Source: Omphiscola glabra (Eukaryota; Mollusca; Gastropoda; Lymnaeidae). From it: a DNA stretch of 64,000 bases. This document shows, in pieces, positions 36,901 through 48,900 of the stretch. Location of the stretch: the NCBI GenBank assembly GCA_964017045.1, contig OZ024798.1, positions 30,184,347-30,248,346 on the forward strand, in the 5' to 3' direction. Each line of letters starts with the position of its first letter. The first letter of the stretch is position 1. The translations under genes were made by a program, and so were the position numbers. The notes below the pieces were generated by a model. It made no database searches, was not told the DNA's origin, and saw nothing but the letters and a program-made list of their open reading frames with translations.

Positions 36901-39900
36901 ATGTAGGAGCCTGTGGGGCAGCTAGAGTTTGTGATCCCCAGGGCAGTCCTAGACTTAGTTACACACAATTCATGAAAACTACCATGCTTGCAGATTACAC
37001 ATAAATTTTAAGTAAAGAATATAAAGTGGAATGAAAATTAAAACTACTGCCCCAAAACAAGGGCCCCTTCTTTCTAGGCCAGTGGCTCGAGCCCTCACAA
37101 GGAGGACCAGAGTATATTCTAGAGTGGCCTCAAGTAGCCTTAACATAGTAGTGGTGAGAGTTGAAAACCGGGTTTGTTAACCTCCAATTGGAGGGCCGGG
37201 TAGAAAAAGTACTTAAGTGTATATTAGTAGTGGTGAGAGTTGAAAACCGGGTTTGTTAACCTCCAATTGGAGGGCCGGTAGAAAAAGTACTTAAGTGTAT
37301 ATTAGTAGTGGTGAGAGTTGAAAACCGGGTTTGTTAACCTCCATTTGGAGGGCCGAGTAGAAAAAGTACTTAAGTGTATATTTGAAGTTTTGAGAAAATT
37401 GAGTTTAAATTTTTAAAATTCTTATTTAGATACATTAAAATCTGTTCGAGGTGGCTCTGTATCAATGAATGATACTTACAAGGATGATTCAGGGGAAGTA
37501 CTCAAATATAATGCATGTCTTAACTCATTTTTTGAAAAATTGTAACTTAAGTACTTTTTCTACTCAGCCCTTCAATTATTGATAAACAAGAACATTTCAA
37601 TCATTTCACATTTACAAGAGCATATCAATCATTTCACATTTACAAGAGCATTTTAATCATTTCACATTTACAAGAGCATTTCGATCATTTCACATTTACA
37701 AGAGCATTTCAATCATTTCACATTTACAAGAGCATTTCAAACATTTCACATTTACAAGAGAATTTCAATCATTTCACATTTACAAGAGCATTTCAGAAAA
37801 ATTCTATGCTTGGCTGGACACTTAGAAAAAATGCCAAATGACAGGGGAGTGAAGAGAGTGCATCACCAAAACACCAGAGGAAAAGGGCTCAAATGCCAAC
37901 CAAGGCTTAGATGGATGAATGATGTGGAGAGGGATCTAAAGTAACTGGGAATCTGATCATGGAACAGAAAAGCATCAGTTAAGTCTGAGGGGAAGACCAA
38001 AAGTCCTACATGGGCTGTAGCGCCAGAGGGATGGATGGATGGTCTGAGTAGAAGGATGTGGTGAGGCAGGCCAAAGCCCTACAAGGGCTGTAGTGCCAGA
38101 GGGATGGATGGATGGTCTGAGTAGAAGGATGTGGTGAGGCAGGCCAAAGCCCTACATGGGCTGTAGCGCCACAGGGATTGATGGAGGGTCTGAGTACTGT
38201 GCCCCCAAACAATGGAATTCTCTTCCACTACACATCAGAAATATATCAACCATCACAGCCTTCAAAACTGCACTCAAAACACACCTCTTTAAACTTTACT
38301 ATCCTGACTGATTCCCCCTCTGAAAGTTAAACGATGCTGCTGAGTGCCGTCCATGGCTTCACATGTAAATTGTTATGGAATGGTTGGTTTTTAATTTATA
38401 TTTTTTAAGTTCATTTTAATTTGCATGTACAGCGTGGTGAGCCCTGCCCTAGGCTGGGGTACCACGCTATAGAAAACTACCCATAATAATAATAATAATA
38501 GAAGGATGTGGTGAGGCAGAAACCCTACATGGGCTGTGGTACCACAGGGGTGGATTGAGATAAATTATATTTCCTGACCTTTATTGATAGCTCATGAAAA
38601 ATTTGTTCTAACTTGAAAACAGCTCAATAAACATCAAAAGTGATTTTTGTGCTGTTATAATAAATGTTGTTTTCTTCCGAGGAATTATTCTTACATATAT
38701 AAGGAACTTACGAGTACTGGATTTCTTCATCCGAGTCATTCAGCATAGAAAGGGCAGGGTTATCTTTGAAATGAGTTTCTGTATGAGGGAAAAGTGGGTG
38801 ATTATGGGTCACTTAAAGTTATAAGACTAATTAAATAGTTGCAGGCTGCATAAGTTGCCCTGAAAATTACATTAGAAAATATTGACAAGAAACTTAATAA
38901 AAGCAGCAAAATATAAAATGCAGTTTTGATTAAACTTACATAATAATACAAATTAAATTAATTTCAAATTGTTTCAAACTATGACAGAGGATTTCTGCAT
39001 ATTATTTTTTTTTTCTTATGACCAACCGAAATTGTCAAATCTGAGTAATTTTTTTAAGGCCAGCAGCAGAGAGTTTTAAAAAATGTTGAAAATATGTAAC
39101 TTAAATTGAGATCATTATTGGCCAAAGTCACGTGATCACTTTAAGTAAAAAAAAAAAAAAAAATTTTTAATTCAATTCAAAAATTTGCCAAATTGTTAAA
39201 TAAACAAAATATTTTTTTTCACAATAAACACAACTGTAACTGCATAAAGGTGAGAAAACAAACTAATGTCCATTACCCTGTCGAATCTTGCTGGAAAAAT
39301 AATCATTTGTAATATATGCTTCTTATTTGAATCACCACTAGGAATACTGTGAATGTTATTTAAATTTATGTTATCGTAACTACATTTGCATTCATGATAC
39401 TTAACATGTATGACAAATTAAAGCTCAATGGTAAGGCATATGTTTAAATCAATAATTTATAGTATCTGGTGCTTCTCCTTAAAACAACTAAGCCCTTGAG
39501 TTTAACTAAATGGATTTACAGTAACATACTCATAGAATATTCCCATGCTACAATAACCCAATAAATCAACATAGCTACTGAAGTAGAAAAAAATTATTTT
39601 AGGGGAAAAAAATAATAATTTATTTTTAAAATCTATAAAGTCAATACCCACCCCCTTCAAACCTCTAAACACCTGCTCTCAAATAAAATCTAAGCATAAA
39701 ACTGGTCCTGTGCCGCATCAACTTGGCAAATGTTATCAAGGGGTCATGTCACTAAAAGGATGAGAACCACTATGCCACTACATAACATATATATTGTGTT
39801 ATTATATGCATCTGGTGATGAGAATTAATTTTTTTTAATAGTGGCTTTATCTTTTGATGGGGTCAATGGTGAGTATTTTAGCACATTTTTCAAATTTTGA

Positions 39901-42900
39901 TATTTAATAATGTTTACAGCAAAAGCATTGAAAAATTATATAGTAAAAGACATGGAGCAAGCAATCTATCTGTACTGTAATTCACTTAATTTCATGTAAA
40001 CATATTACAAAATAAATTTTAAACATTTGTCCGAAACAATCTAGGTTCTTCATGAAGTTCATCCAAATCGGCTGGGATTTCACCTGTGTAAAATTTCTGA
40101 GCGGTCCAGGTTGAAAAGAAAAAAGGTAAATAGTTAAAGCCTTCTAGAATAATCATCAGACCAAAAAATCAAGTCATGATATATTTAGATGTTTCGACCT
40201 ACTTACCAAACATGGCATTTGGTGACGGTGAGTACACAAAAGCCATTGTGTACAGGTAAAAATTGAGCAGACCATAGAATGAAACAAATTCAGCAGAGTT
40301 CTCGTAGTTTGTGGAGAGTTCCGAGACAAAGTTGTCCTGCAGGACGCCACCGCCAAACCTCATGACAGTGATGGCAATACTGATGGACACAACGATGACC
40401 ATCAGAGCAGTCATAAACTTGAGACGCAGGTCTGTGAAATAAAGTTAGAAACTGAGTACTGTGAAATAATGTTGGAAAGTGTGTACTGTGAAATAATGTT
40501 AGAAAATGTGTCCTATGAAATAAAGTTAGAAAGTTTGTACCATACTGTGAGATAAAGTGAGAAAGTTTATACAGTGAAATAAAGTTAGAAACTGAGTACT
40601 GTGAAATAATGTTGGAAAGTGTGTACTGTGAAATAATGTTAGAAAATGTGTCCTATGAAATAAAGTTAGAAAGTTTGTACCATACTGTGAGATAAAGTGA
40701 GAAAGTTTATACAGTGAAATAAAGTTAGAAACTGAGTACTGTGAAATAATGTTGGAAAGTGTGTACTGTGAAATAATGTTAGAAAATGTGTCCTATGAAA
40801 TAAAGTTAGAAAGTTTGTACAATACTGTGAGATAAAGTGAGAAAGTTTATACAGTGAAATAAAGTTAGAAACTGAGTACTGTGAAATAATGTTGGAAAGT
40901 GTGTACTGTGAAATAATGTTAGAAAATGTGTCCTATGAAATAAAGTTAGAAAGTTTGTACAATACTGTGAGATAAAGTGAGAAAGTTTATACAGTGAAAT
41001 AAAGTTAGAAACTGAGTACTGTGAAATAATGTTGGAAAGTGTGTACTGTGAAATAATGTTAGAAAATGTGTCCTATGAAATAAAGTTAGAAAGTTTGTAC
41101 CATACTGTGAGATAAAGTGAGAAAGTTTATACAGTGAAATAAAGTTAGAAACTGAGTACTGTGAAATAATGTTGGAAAGTGTGTACTGTGAAATAATGTT
41201 AGAAAATGTGTCCTATGAAATAAAGTTAGAAAGTTTGTGCAATACTGTCAGATAAAGTGAGAAAGTTTATACAGTGAAATAAAGTTAGAAACTGAGTACT
41301 GTGAAATAATGTTGGAAAGTGTGTACTGTGAAATAATGTTAGAAAATGTGTCCTATGAAATAAAGTTAGAAAGTTTGTACAATACTGTGAGATAAAGTGA
41401 GAAAGTTTATACAGTGAAATAAAGTTAGAAACTGAGTACTGTGAAATAATGTTGGAAAGTGTGTACTGTGAAATAATGTTAGAAAATGTGTCCTATGAAA
41501 TAAAGTTAGAAAGTTTGTACCATACTGTGAGATAAAGTGAGAAAGTTTATACAGTGAAATAAAGTTAGAAACTGAGTACTGTGAAATAATGTTGGAAAGT
41601 GTGTACTGTGAAATAATGTTAGAAAATGTGTCCTATGAAATAAAGTTAGAAAGTTTGTACAATACTGTGAGATAAAGTGAGAAAGTTTATACAGTGAAAT
41701 AAAGTTAGAAACTGAGTACTGTGAAATAATGTTGGAAAGTGTGTACTGTGAAATAATGTTAGAAAATGTGTCCTATGAAATAAAGTTAGAAAGTTTGTAC
41801 AATACTGTGAGATAAAGTGAGAAAGTTTATACAGTGAAATAAAGTTAGAAACTGAGTACTGTGAAATAATGTTGGAAAGTGTGTACTGTGAAATAATGTT
41901 AGAAAATGTGTCCTATGAAATAAAGTTAGAAAGTTTGTACAATACTGTGAGATAAAGTGAGAAAGTTTATACAGTGAAATAAAGTTAGAAACTGAGTACT
42001 GTGAAATAATGTTGGAAAGTGTGTACTGTGAAATAATGTTAGAAAATGTGTCCTATGAAATAAAGTTAGAAAGTTTGTACAATACTGTGAGATAAAGTGA
42101 GAAAGTTTATACAGTGAAATAAAGTTAGAAACTGAGTACTGTGAAATAATGTTGGAAAGTGTGTACTGTGAAATAATGTTAGAAAATGTGTCCTATGAAA
42201 TAAAGTTAGAAAGTTTGTACAATACTGTGAGATAAAGTGAGAAAGTTTATACAGTGAAATAAAGTTAGAAACTGAGTACTGTGAAATAATGTTGGAAAGT
42301 GTGTACTGTGAAATAATGTTAGAAAATGTGTCCTATGAAATAAAGTTAGAAAGTTTGTACCATACTGTGAGATAAAGTGAGAAAGTTTATACAGTGAAAT
42401 AAAGTTAGAAACTGAGTACTGTGAAATAATGTTGGAAAGTGTGTACTGTGAAATAATGTTAGAAAATGTGTCCTATGAAATAAAGTTAGAAAGTTTGTAC
42501 AATACTGTGAGATAAAGTGAGAAAGTTTATACAGTGAAATAAAGTTAGAAACTGAGTACTGTGAAATAATGTTGGAAAGTGTGTACTGTGAAATAATGTT
42601 AGAAAATGTGTCCTATGAAATAAAGTTAGAAAGTTTGTACAATACTGTGAGATAAAGTGAGAAAGTTTATACAGTGAAATAAAGTTAGAAACTGAGTACT
42701 GTGAAATAATGTTGGAAAGTGTGTACTGTGAAATAATGTTAGAAAATGTGTCCTATGAAATAAAGTTAGAAAGTTTGTACAATACTGTGAGATAAAGTGA
42801 GAAAGTTTATACAGTGAAATAAAGTTAGAAACTGAGTACTGTGAAATAATGTTGGAAAGTGTGTACTGTGAAATAATGTTAGAAAATGTGTCCTATGAAA

Positions 42901-45900
42901 TAAAGTTAGAAAGTTTGTACAATACTGTGAGATAAAGTGAGAAAGTTTATACAGTGAAATAAAGTTAGAAACTGAGTACTGTGAAATAATGTTGGAAAGT
43001 GTGTACTGTGAAATAATGTTAGAAAATGTGTCCTATGAAATAAAGTTAGAAAGTTTGTACAATACTGTGAGATAAAGTGAGAAAGTTTATACAGTGAAAT
43101 AAAGTTAGAAACTGAGTACTGTGAAATAATGTTGGAAAGTGTGTACTGTGAAATAATGTTAGAAAATGTGTCCTATGAAATAAAGTTAGAAAGTTTGTAC
43201 AATACTGTGAGATAAAGTGAGAAAGTTTATACAGTGAAATAAAGTTAGAAACTGAGTACTGTGAAATAATGTTGGAAAGTGTGTACTGTGAAATAATGTT
43301 AGAAAATGTGTCCTATGAAATAAAGTTAGAAAGTTTGTACCATACTGTGAGATAAAGTGAGAAAGTTTATACAGTGAAATAAAGTTAGAAACTGAGTACT
43401 GTGAAATAATGTTGGAAAGTGTGTACTGTGAAATAATGTTAGAAAATGTGTCCTATGAAATAAAGTTAGAAAGTTTGTACCATACTGTGAGATAAAGTGA
43501 GAAAGTTTATACAGTGAAATAAAGTTAGAAACTGAGTACTGTGAAATAATGTTGGAAAGTGTGTACTGTGAAATAATGTTAGAAAATGTGTCCTATGAAA
43601 TAAAGTTAGAAAGTTTGTACCATACTGTGAGATAAAGTGAGAAAGTTTATACAGTGAAATAAAGTTAGAAAGTTTGTACAATACTGTGAGATAAAATTCC
43701 ATGGTCAGGAAAGCATTTACTGCTCTGAATAGCTGTCCGTTTATAAAAATTTTTAACAAATTTATTGAGTTCCTATGTTTTAAAAAAAAGATGCACTGCT
43801 ACTTGATAAATCAACAAAAATGCCACTTCCCCAACAGCTCCAACCAAAGAACTACCAAAGTATGGCATCAGTCGCAGCCCTGCGTAAGGCCCTCACCAAC
43901 AAGTACAGGAGATACAACAAATAGAATCCTCCAACAGCTCCAACCAAATACTTACCAAAGTATGGCATCAGTCGCAGCTCTGCGTAAGCCCTCACCAACA
44001 AGTACAGGAGATACAACAAATAGAATCCTCCAACAGCTCCAACCAAATACTTACCAAAGTATGGCATCAGTCGCAGCTCTGCGTAAGCCCTCACCAACAA
44101 GTACAGGAGATACAACAAATAGAAGCCTCCAACAATGAAAAACAGAATCTTGAAACCCTGGGTGGAGAAGGAACATTTTAATTAATTTTTTTTTTTTTAC
44201 ATGTAAGTACCATTACCATAATTGGGATGAGGTTTGTCAACACTGCTGTACAAAAGAGACTTTGAAATTATTCTTTGCAAAACTAAATAGCCTCTAAAAT
44301 CCTTCTTACATAAATTCATGACTTGTCAATCAAAATGTATTGTAACACAAAGCAGCAGACTAGTATCTCTTATCTCTATTTTGATTCTGGTGTGTCCAGC
44401 TTCCTTTTCACAACCAGCCCTTCCCCCCCCCCCTCTCAACATGTTTTGAATTAAGATAAGATAAGATTCTTTTATTGATACAAACAAATGGAAATGTTTT
44501 TTGATTGTATTGTTCATTTTCAGCACATAAATTTAAACAATTTGAACACAAGACATCTCCATTAAATATTTCACTGTGAAAAAATCAGCCACTCTGTGAA
44601 CTCTGACAGTCATGCGAAAGTTATGAAAGTCATATTATTAGTTATTATAACTTATTAGTTCTCATTTAGTTTTGTGACTTCTGGGGGAGCCTGCTGGTAA
44701 ATTCGTACAGATTGGGGAACAAAAGAACTTTTATATCTTTCAGTCCTCGCCCTGAGAGAAAGAATTCGTCCCAAATGGGATGGCCCTAAGTATCTGTGAT
44801 GAAGAGGGTGGGATGATCCTAAGTATCTGTGATGAAGAGGGTGGGAGGATCCTAAGTATCTGTGATGAAGAGGGTGGGATGATCCTAAGTATCTGTGATG
44901 AAGAGGGTGGGATGATCCTCAGTATCTGTGATGAAGAGGGTGGGATGATCCTAAGTATCTGTGAAGAAGGGGGTGGGATGTATCATCCAAAATGTGTTTA
45001 GTTTTACAATAACATCTTTCTTCAAATATTTCTTCAAGTGAAAGATGTTTAGTTTGAGTTATGTTCCTAGCTTTCTTGTTTAGTCTGTTTATTCGATGTT
45101 TGATATCAGACAATGAATTCCCAGTTGCACAGTTAGAATAAGTTAAAAACTTGTTTGTTGATACCCTAATTGAACAGTTTTTTTAAGATAGAACAGTCTT
45201 TGGTTGAATTTCTTATACAGCATTTTGCCGTGCTCATGCCATGTTAGCTTATTATTAATGGTGACACCTAAGTACTTATATGTCTCTACTTTCTCTATAC
45301 TTTGATTTTGTATGTTGAGATCTGTAATCTGGTGTTTCCCCCTCCTGAAGTCAACAACCATTTCCTTTGTTTTTGAGACATTCAGATGGAGAAAATTTTC
45401 ATCACACCAGTTGATAAAGCCTGTAACTAAGTTGCGGTATAAGCCTTCCCCCTCAAATATTAAGACAATGATGGTACTAATAGTACTGAGTGAAGGAAAA
45501 AACTGTGAAGCAGCAAGCGTCATGCTTAATGTCATGCGTAATGTCATGTGTAATGTCATGCGTGATGTCATGCCTAATGTCATGCATGATGTCATGCATG
45601 TCATGCCTAATGTCATGCATGTCATACCTAATGTCATGCGTAATGTCATATATAATGTCATGCGTAATGTCATGCCTAATGTCATGCATGTCATACCTAA
45701 TGTCATGCGTAATGTCATATCTAATGTCATGCGTAATGTCATGCGTGATGAATGAGCTCAGGTAAAAAAGTTGAAACTTTTTCTTTAGAAAGGAAATATT
45801 TTTTTTTTTAAATGTCAGATTTAGGAAGGTATTGCTATTTTTGTTATACTGCAACTGCTGTTCCTAAGTCTTTGCTTTAAAATGAACAATGGTATCGTCT

Positions 45901-48900
45901 CTGTGAACGGGTTTTGTACAATGTACAAAGGGTTGACAAAAGCAATGCACTCTCACTACGACATAGGGCAGTAGATTCATTGCATATTAAATAGATCATG
46001 AAAAATTAACTCTTTTTTTTTTGTTGTAACACTTTGGACCCATTGAGTATTTTCTCAAAATACCCAGACCTGGGTTAAAACAAATTGCACCCGGTTAAGC
46101 CCTAATGATTCATAAATAAAATATGGTCTCATTTTATGGTCTCATTGTATGGTCTCATTTTATTGGTGATAATTTCTTTTATTAAAGTCTGCTTGTCAAT
46201 TCTGAACTTTTTACCCCCTTTTTGTGTGTGCTTGCACTTGAAAATGCCAGTCAAATAGACCCTAAATGAAGTTAATAAATATAACAATTTCTCCCATCAA
46301 AACAAAAAGAGATCTGCCTTTTCTAATGGTGGAACAAATGCATTATTAGAATATAAGAGCCGTAGAGAAACTGAGACCATGAATTATTAGCATATATAAC
46401 CCGTAGAGAAAGAACCATCCATTATTAGGACATATAACCCATAGAGAAACTGAGACCATGAATTATTAGCATATATAACCCGTAGAGAAAGAACCATCCA
46501 TTATTAGGACATATAACCCATAGAGAAACTGAGACCATGAATTATTAGGATATATAACCAATGGAGAATCTGAGACCATGTAAGTTATATTGATGACATG
46601 TATACAAAATGGCAATTTGACCAATGGGTTCCAGTGGTTGGAATGGAAATGATCATCCCATGAAAGAACACTAATCAATTCTGATCAATTATAACCACTT
46701 CACACAGTTCATCAATTTCACACAGTTCATCGCTTGGAACTGACTGTGAACTGTTTAAATACTGACCTCAAAATTGCTTGTGTCCAGCCTGTAGTAGTAG
46801 GTTGGGTCCTGAAGCTCATTATACTCTTGCCAGGATGCCAAAGTGACGGCACATAACCAAATTAAACCAACTATAACCAGTTTGGGCAGGTAAAATCTAG
46901 CAAAGCGTCGATCAGTCTGGGCAAGATAAATGCAAGACATAAAAAGATCAATAATTTTTATCACAAAATGATTTAAGAATTTTCATTCTCAGTAGCTCTC
47001 TATCATAAAGATACAAATAAAACACAAATCTCGATGTTTAAAAAAATAGTCACAATTAATCTTAAATTCATTACAATGCTCACATTTAATAAATGTAAGA
47101 AATGTAATGTAGCATCTTTGTTTTGTTGATGTATTAATTAATTATGTGCCCAGATACGGAAAGGTGAGAAACTTTTTAGGTAGTAAAAAATCTTGCGGCG
47201 ATCACTTCACCCCAACCACATGCGAAGATCACCCTAACCACATGCGAAGTTCACCTTAACCACATGGGACCATAAACAAAGAACTAATAGCCCCATTTTT
47301 TGTTGCTGCCTTTGAGTAAAGTTTTCTAAAAATTCTTAAGTTTGCTGTTTATTGTTGATTTACCATTTTGTCGTGACATGTACATCTCCAGTGTATTTAA
47401 GAAGGGGGGTGGCTATGATGAAAATAGCCCAATATGGGCCAAATAGCCAGATGGAATAGACTCTTAACCACAGCAAGGCAACCATTCTTGGAGAGGGCGT
47501 AAACCTTGGCCAAAATTATCTGGTGGGGAGTCCCTGTTTATATACTGCACAGAATAAAGGGACCTTAGTAGAAGGCATGACTTACCTCCCTGACACTGTG
47601 GTATATACACAACCAGAACAGTAACAAGGCACTGAGGAAAGATGCCTGGAACAAACCATCCAGCATACCAGGTAACCAGCTGTTGACCAGGAAGGTCAGT
47701 GGGAAGATGGGATCTGCAGAAGCAAATATCTCGTTAAAATAGTTAAATCTCTGACAGTAAAAACAAAACAATCATTTCAAGATTGGCAGGACTTAAGGAT
47801 AGAGAACTAAACATCACAAGGAAAATCAACTAAACTAAACATTATAAGGGCACGCAAATAAACTAAACTTAGTAAGGACACATTACTAAGTAACTAAACA
47901 TTTTAAGGACACCTTACTAAGCTAAACATCATAAGGACACACAACTAAACTACACATCATAAGGACACAAAAATAAACTAAACTTAGTAAGGACACATTA
48001 CTAAGTAACTAAACATTTTAAGGACACCTTACTAAGCTAAACATCATAAGGACACACAACTAAACTACACATCATAAGGACACACAAATAAACTAAACTT
48101 AGTAAGGACACATTACTAAATAACTAAACACAATAAAGACAGATAACTAAACATCTAGTGGTAAATAAACTGAAGTTTATATTGAATAGGAGAAGCTTGA
48201 TTACAATAATTTTAACAGTATTTTTAAGTACACATGAATTAAATTTTATGATTAGAAGACAATTTAATTTTGTGATACAAAAATGAAGAAATGCCTCACC
48301 GTCATAAAGTAATAACAGAGGCAGCAGTAAGGACATCCATTTCTGCTCTATTGACCAGTCTCTAAGTGAAAACTTCCGTAAACTGTGGGCATACCAACAC
48401 TGAGAGAGATTCAAAGAATCAATTAGCTGAAGCTAACAGACAAGTATTTTAATCACAATGTTGTCCAAATCTGATGGTCACTCATTGCACTTAAACCTTA
48501 ACTATTTTTTGAATAACCTGGTAATTCTTTTCAAAATCTACATACTCTGTACAGCTTGATTCTTTATGTACCGGTACATCACAATTGACATAAACTTCAT
48601 GCTGTATAATATTTTAATATTTCACTTGCTTGTAAATATTTCCCATCCAATAAAGAGGACATCACCAGTTTCTAAATTAACAGTAACAGTTTCTCCTTCA
48701 CACCATACAAAGAAAACATAAAAGCTGATAGACTTGTGTCTTAAATATGAACCGGTGCTTTCATTTATCTGAACCGGTGCTTTCGTTTATCTGAACCAGT
48801 GCTTTCATTTATCTGAACCGGTGCTTTCATTTATCTGAACCCGTGCTTTCATTTATCTGAACCGGTGCTTTCATTTATCTGAACCGGTGCTTTAATTTAT

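Noticed and set aside
45143..45742. 199-codon minus frame as a gene
   Set aside because: It is a LINE relic fused by chance to the 12-bp repeat (MTLRMTL start).
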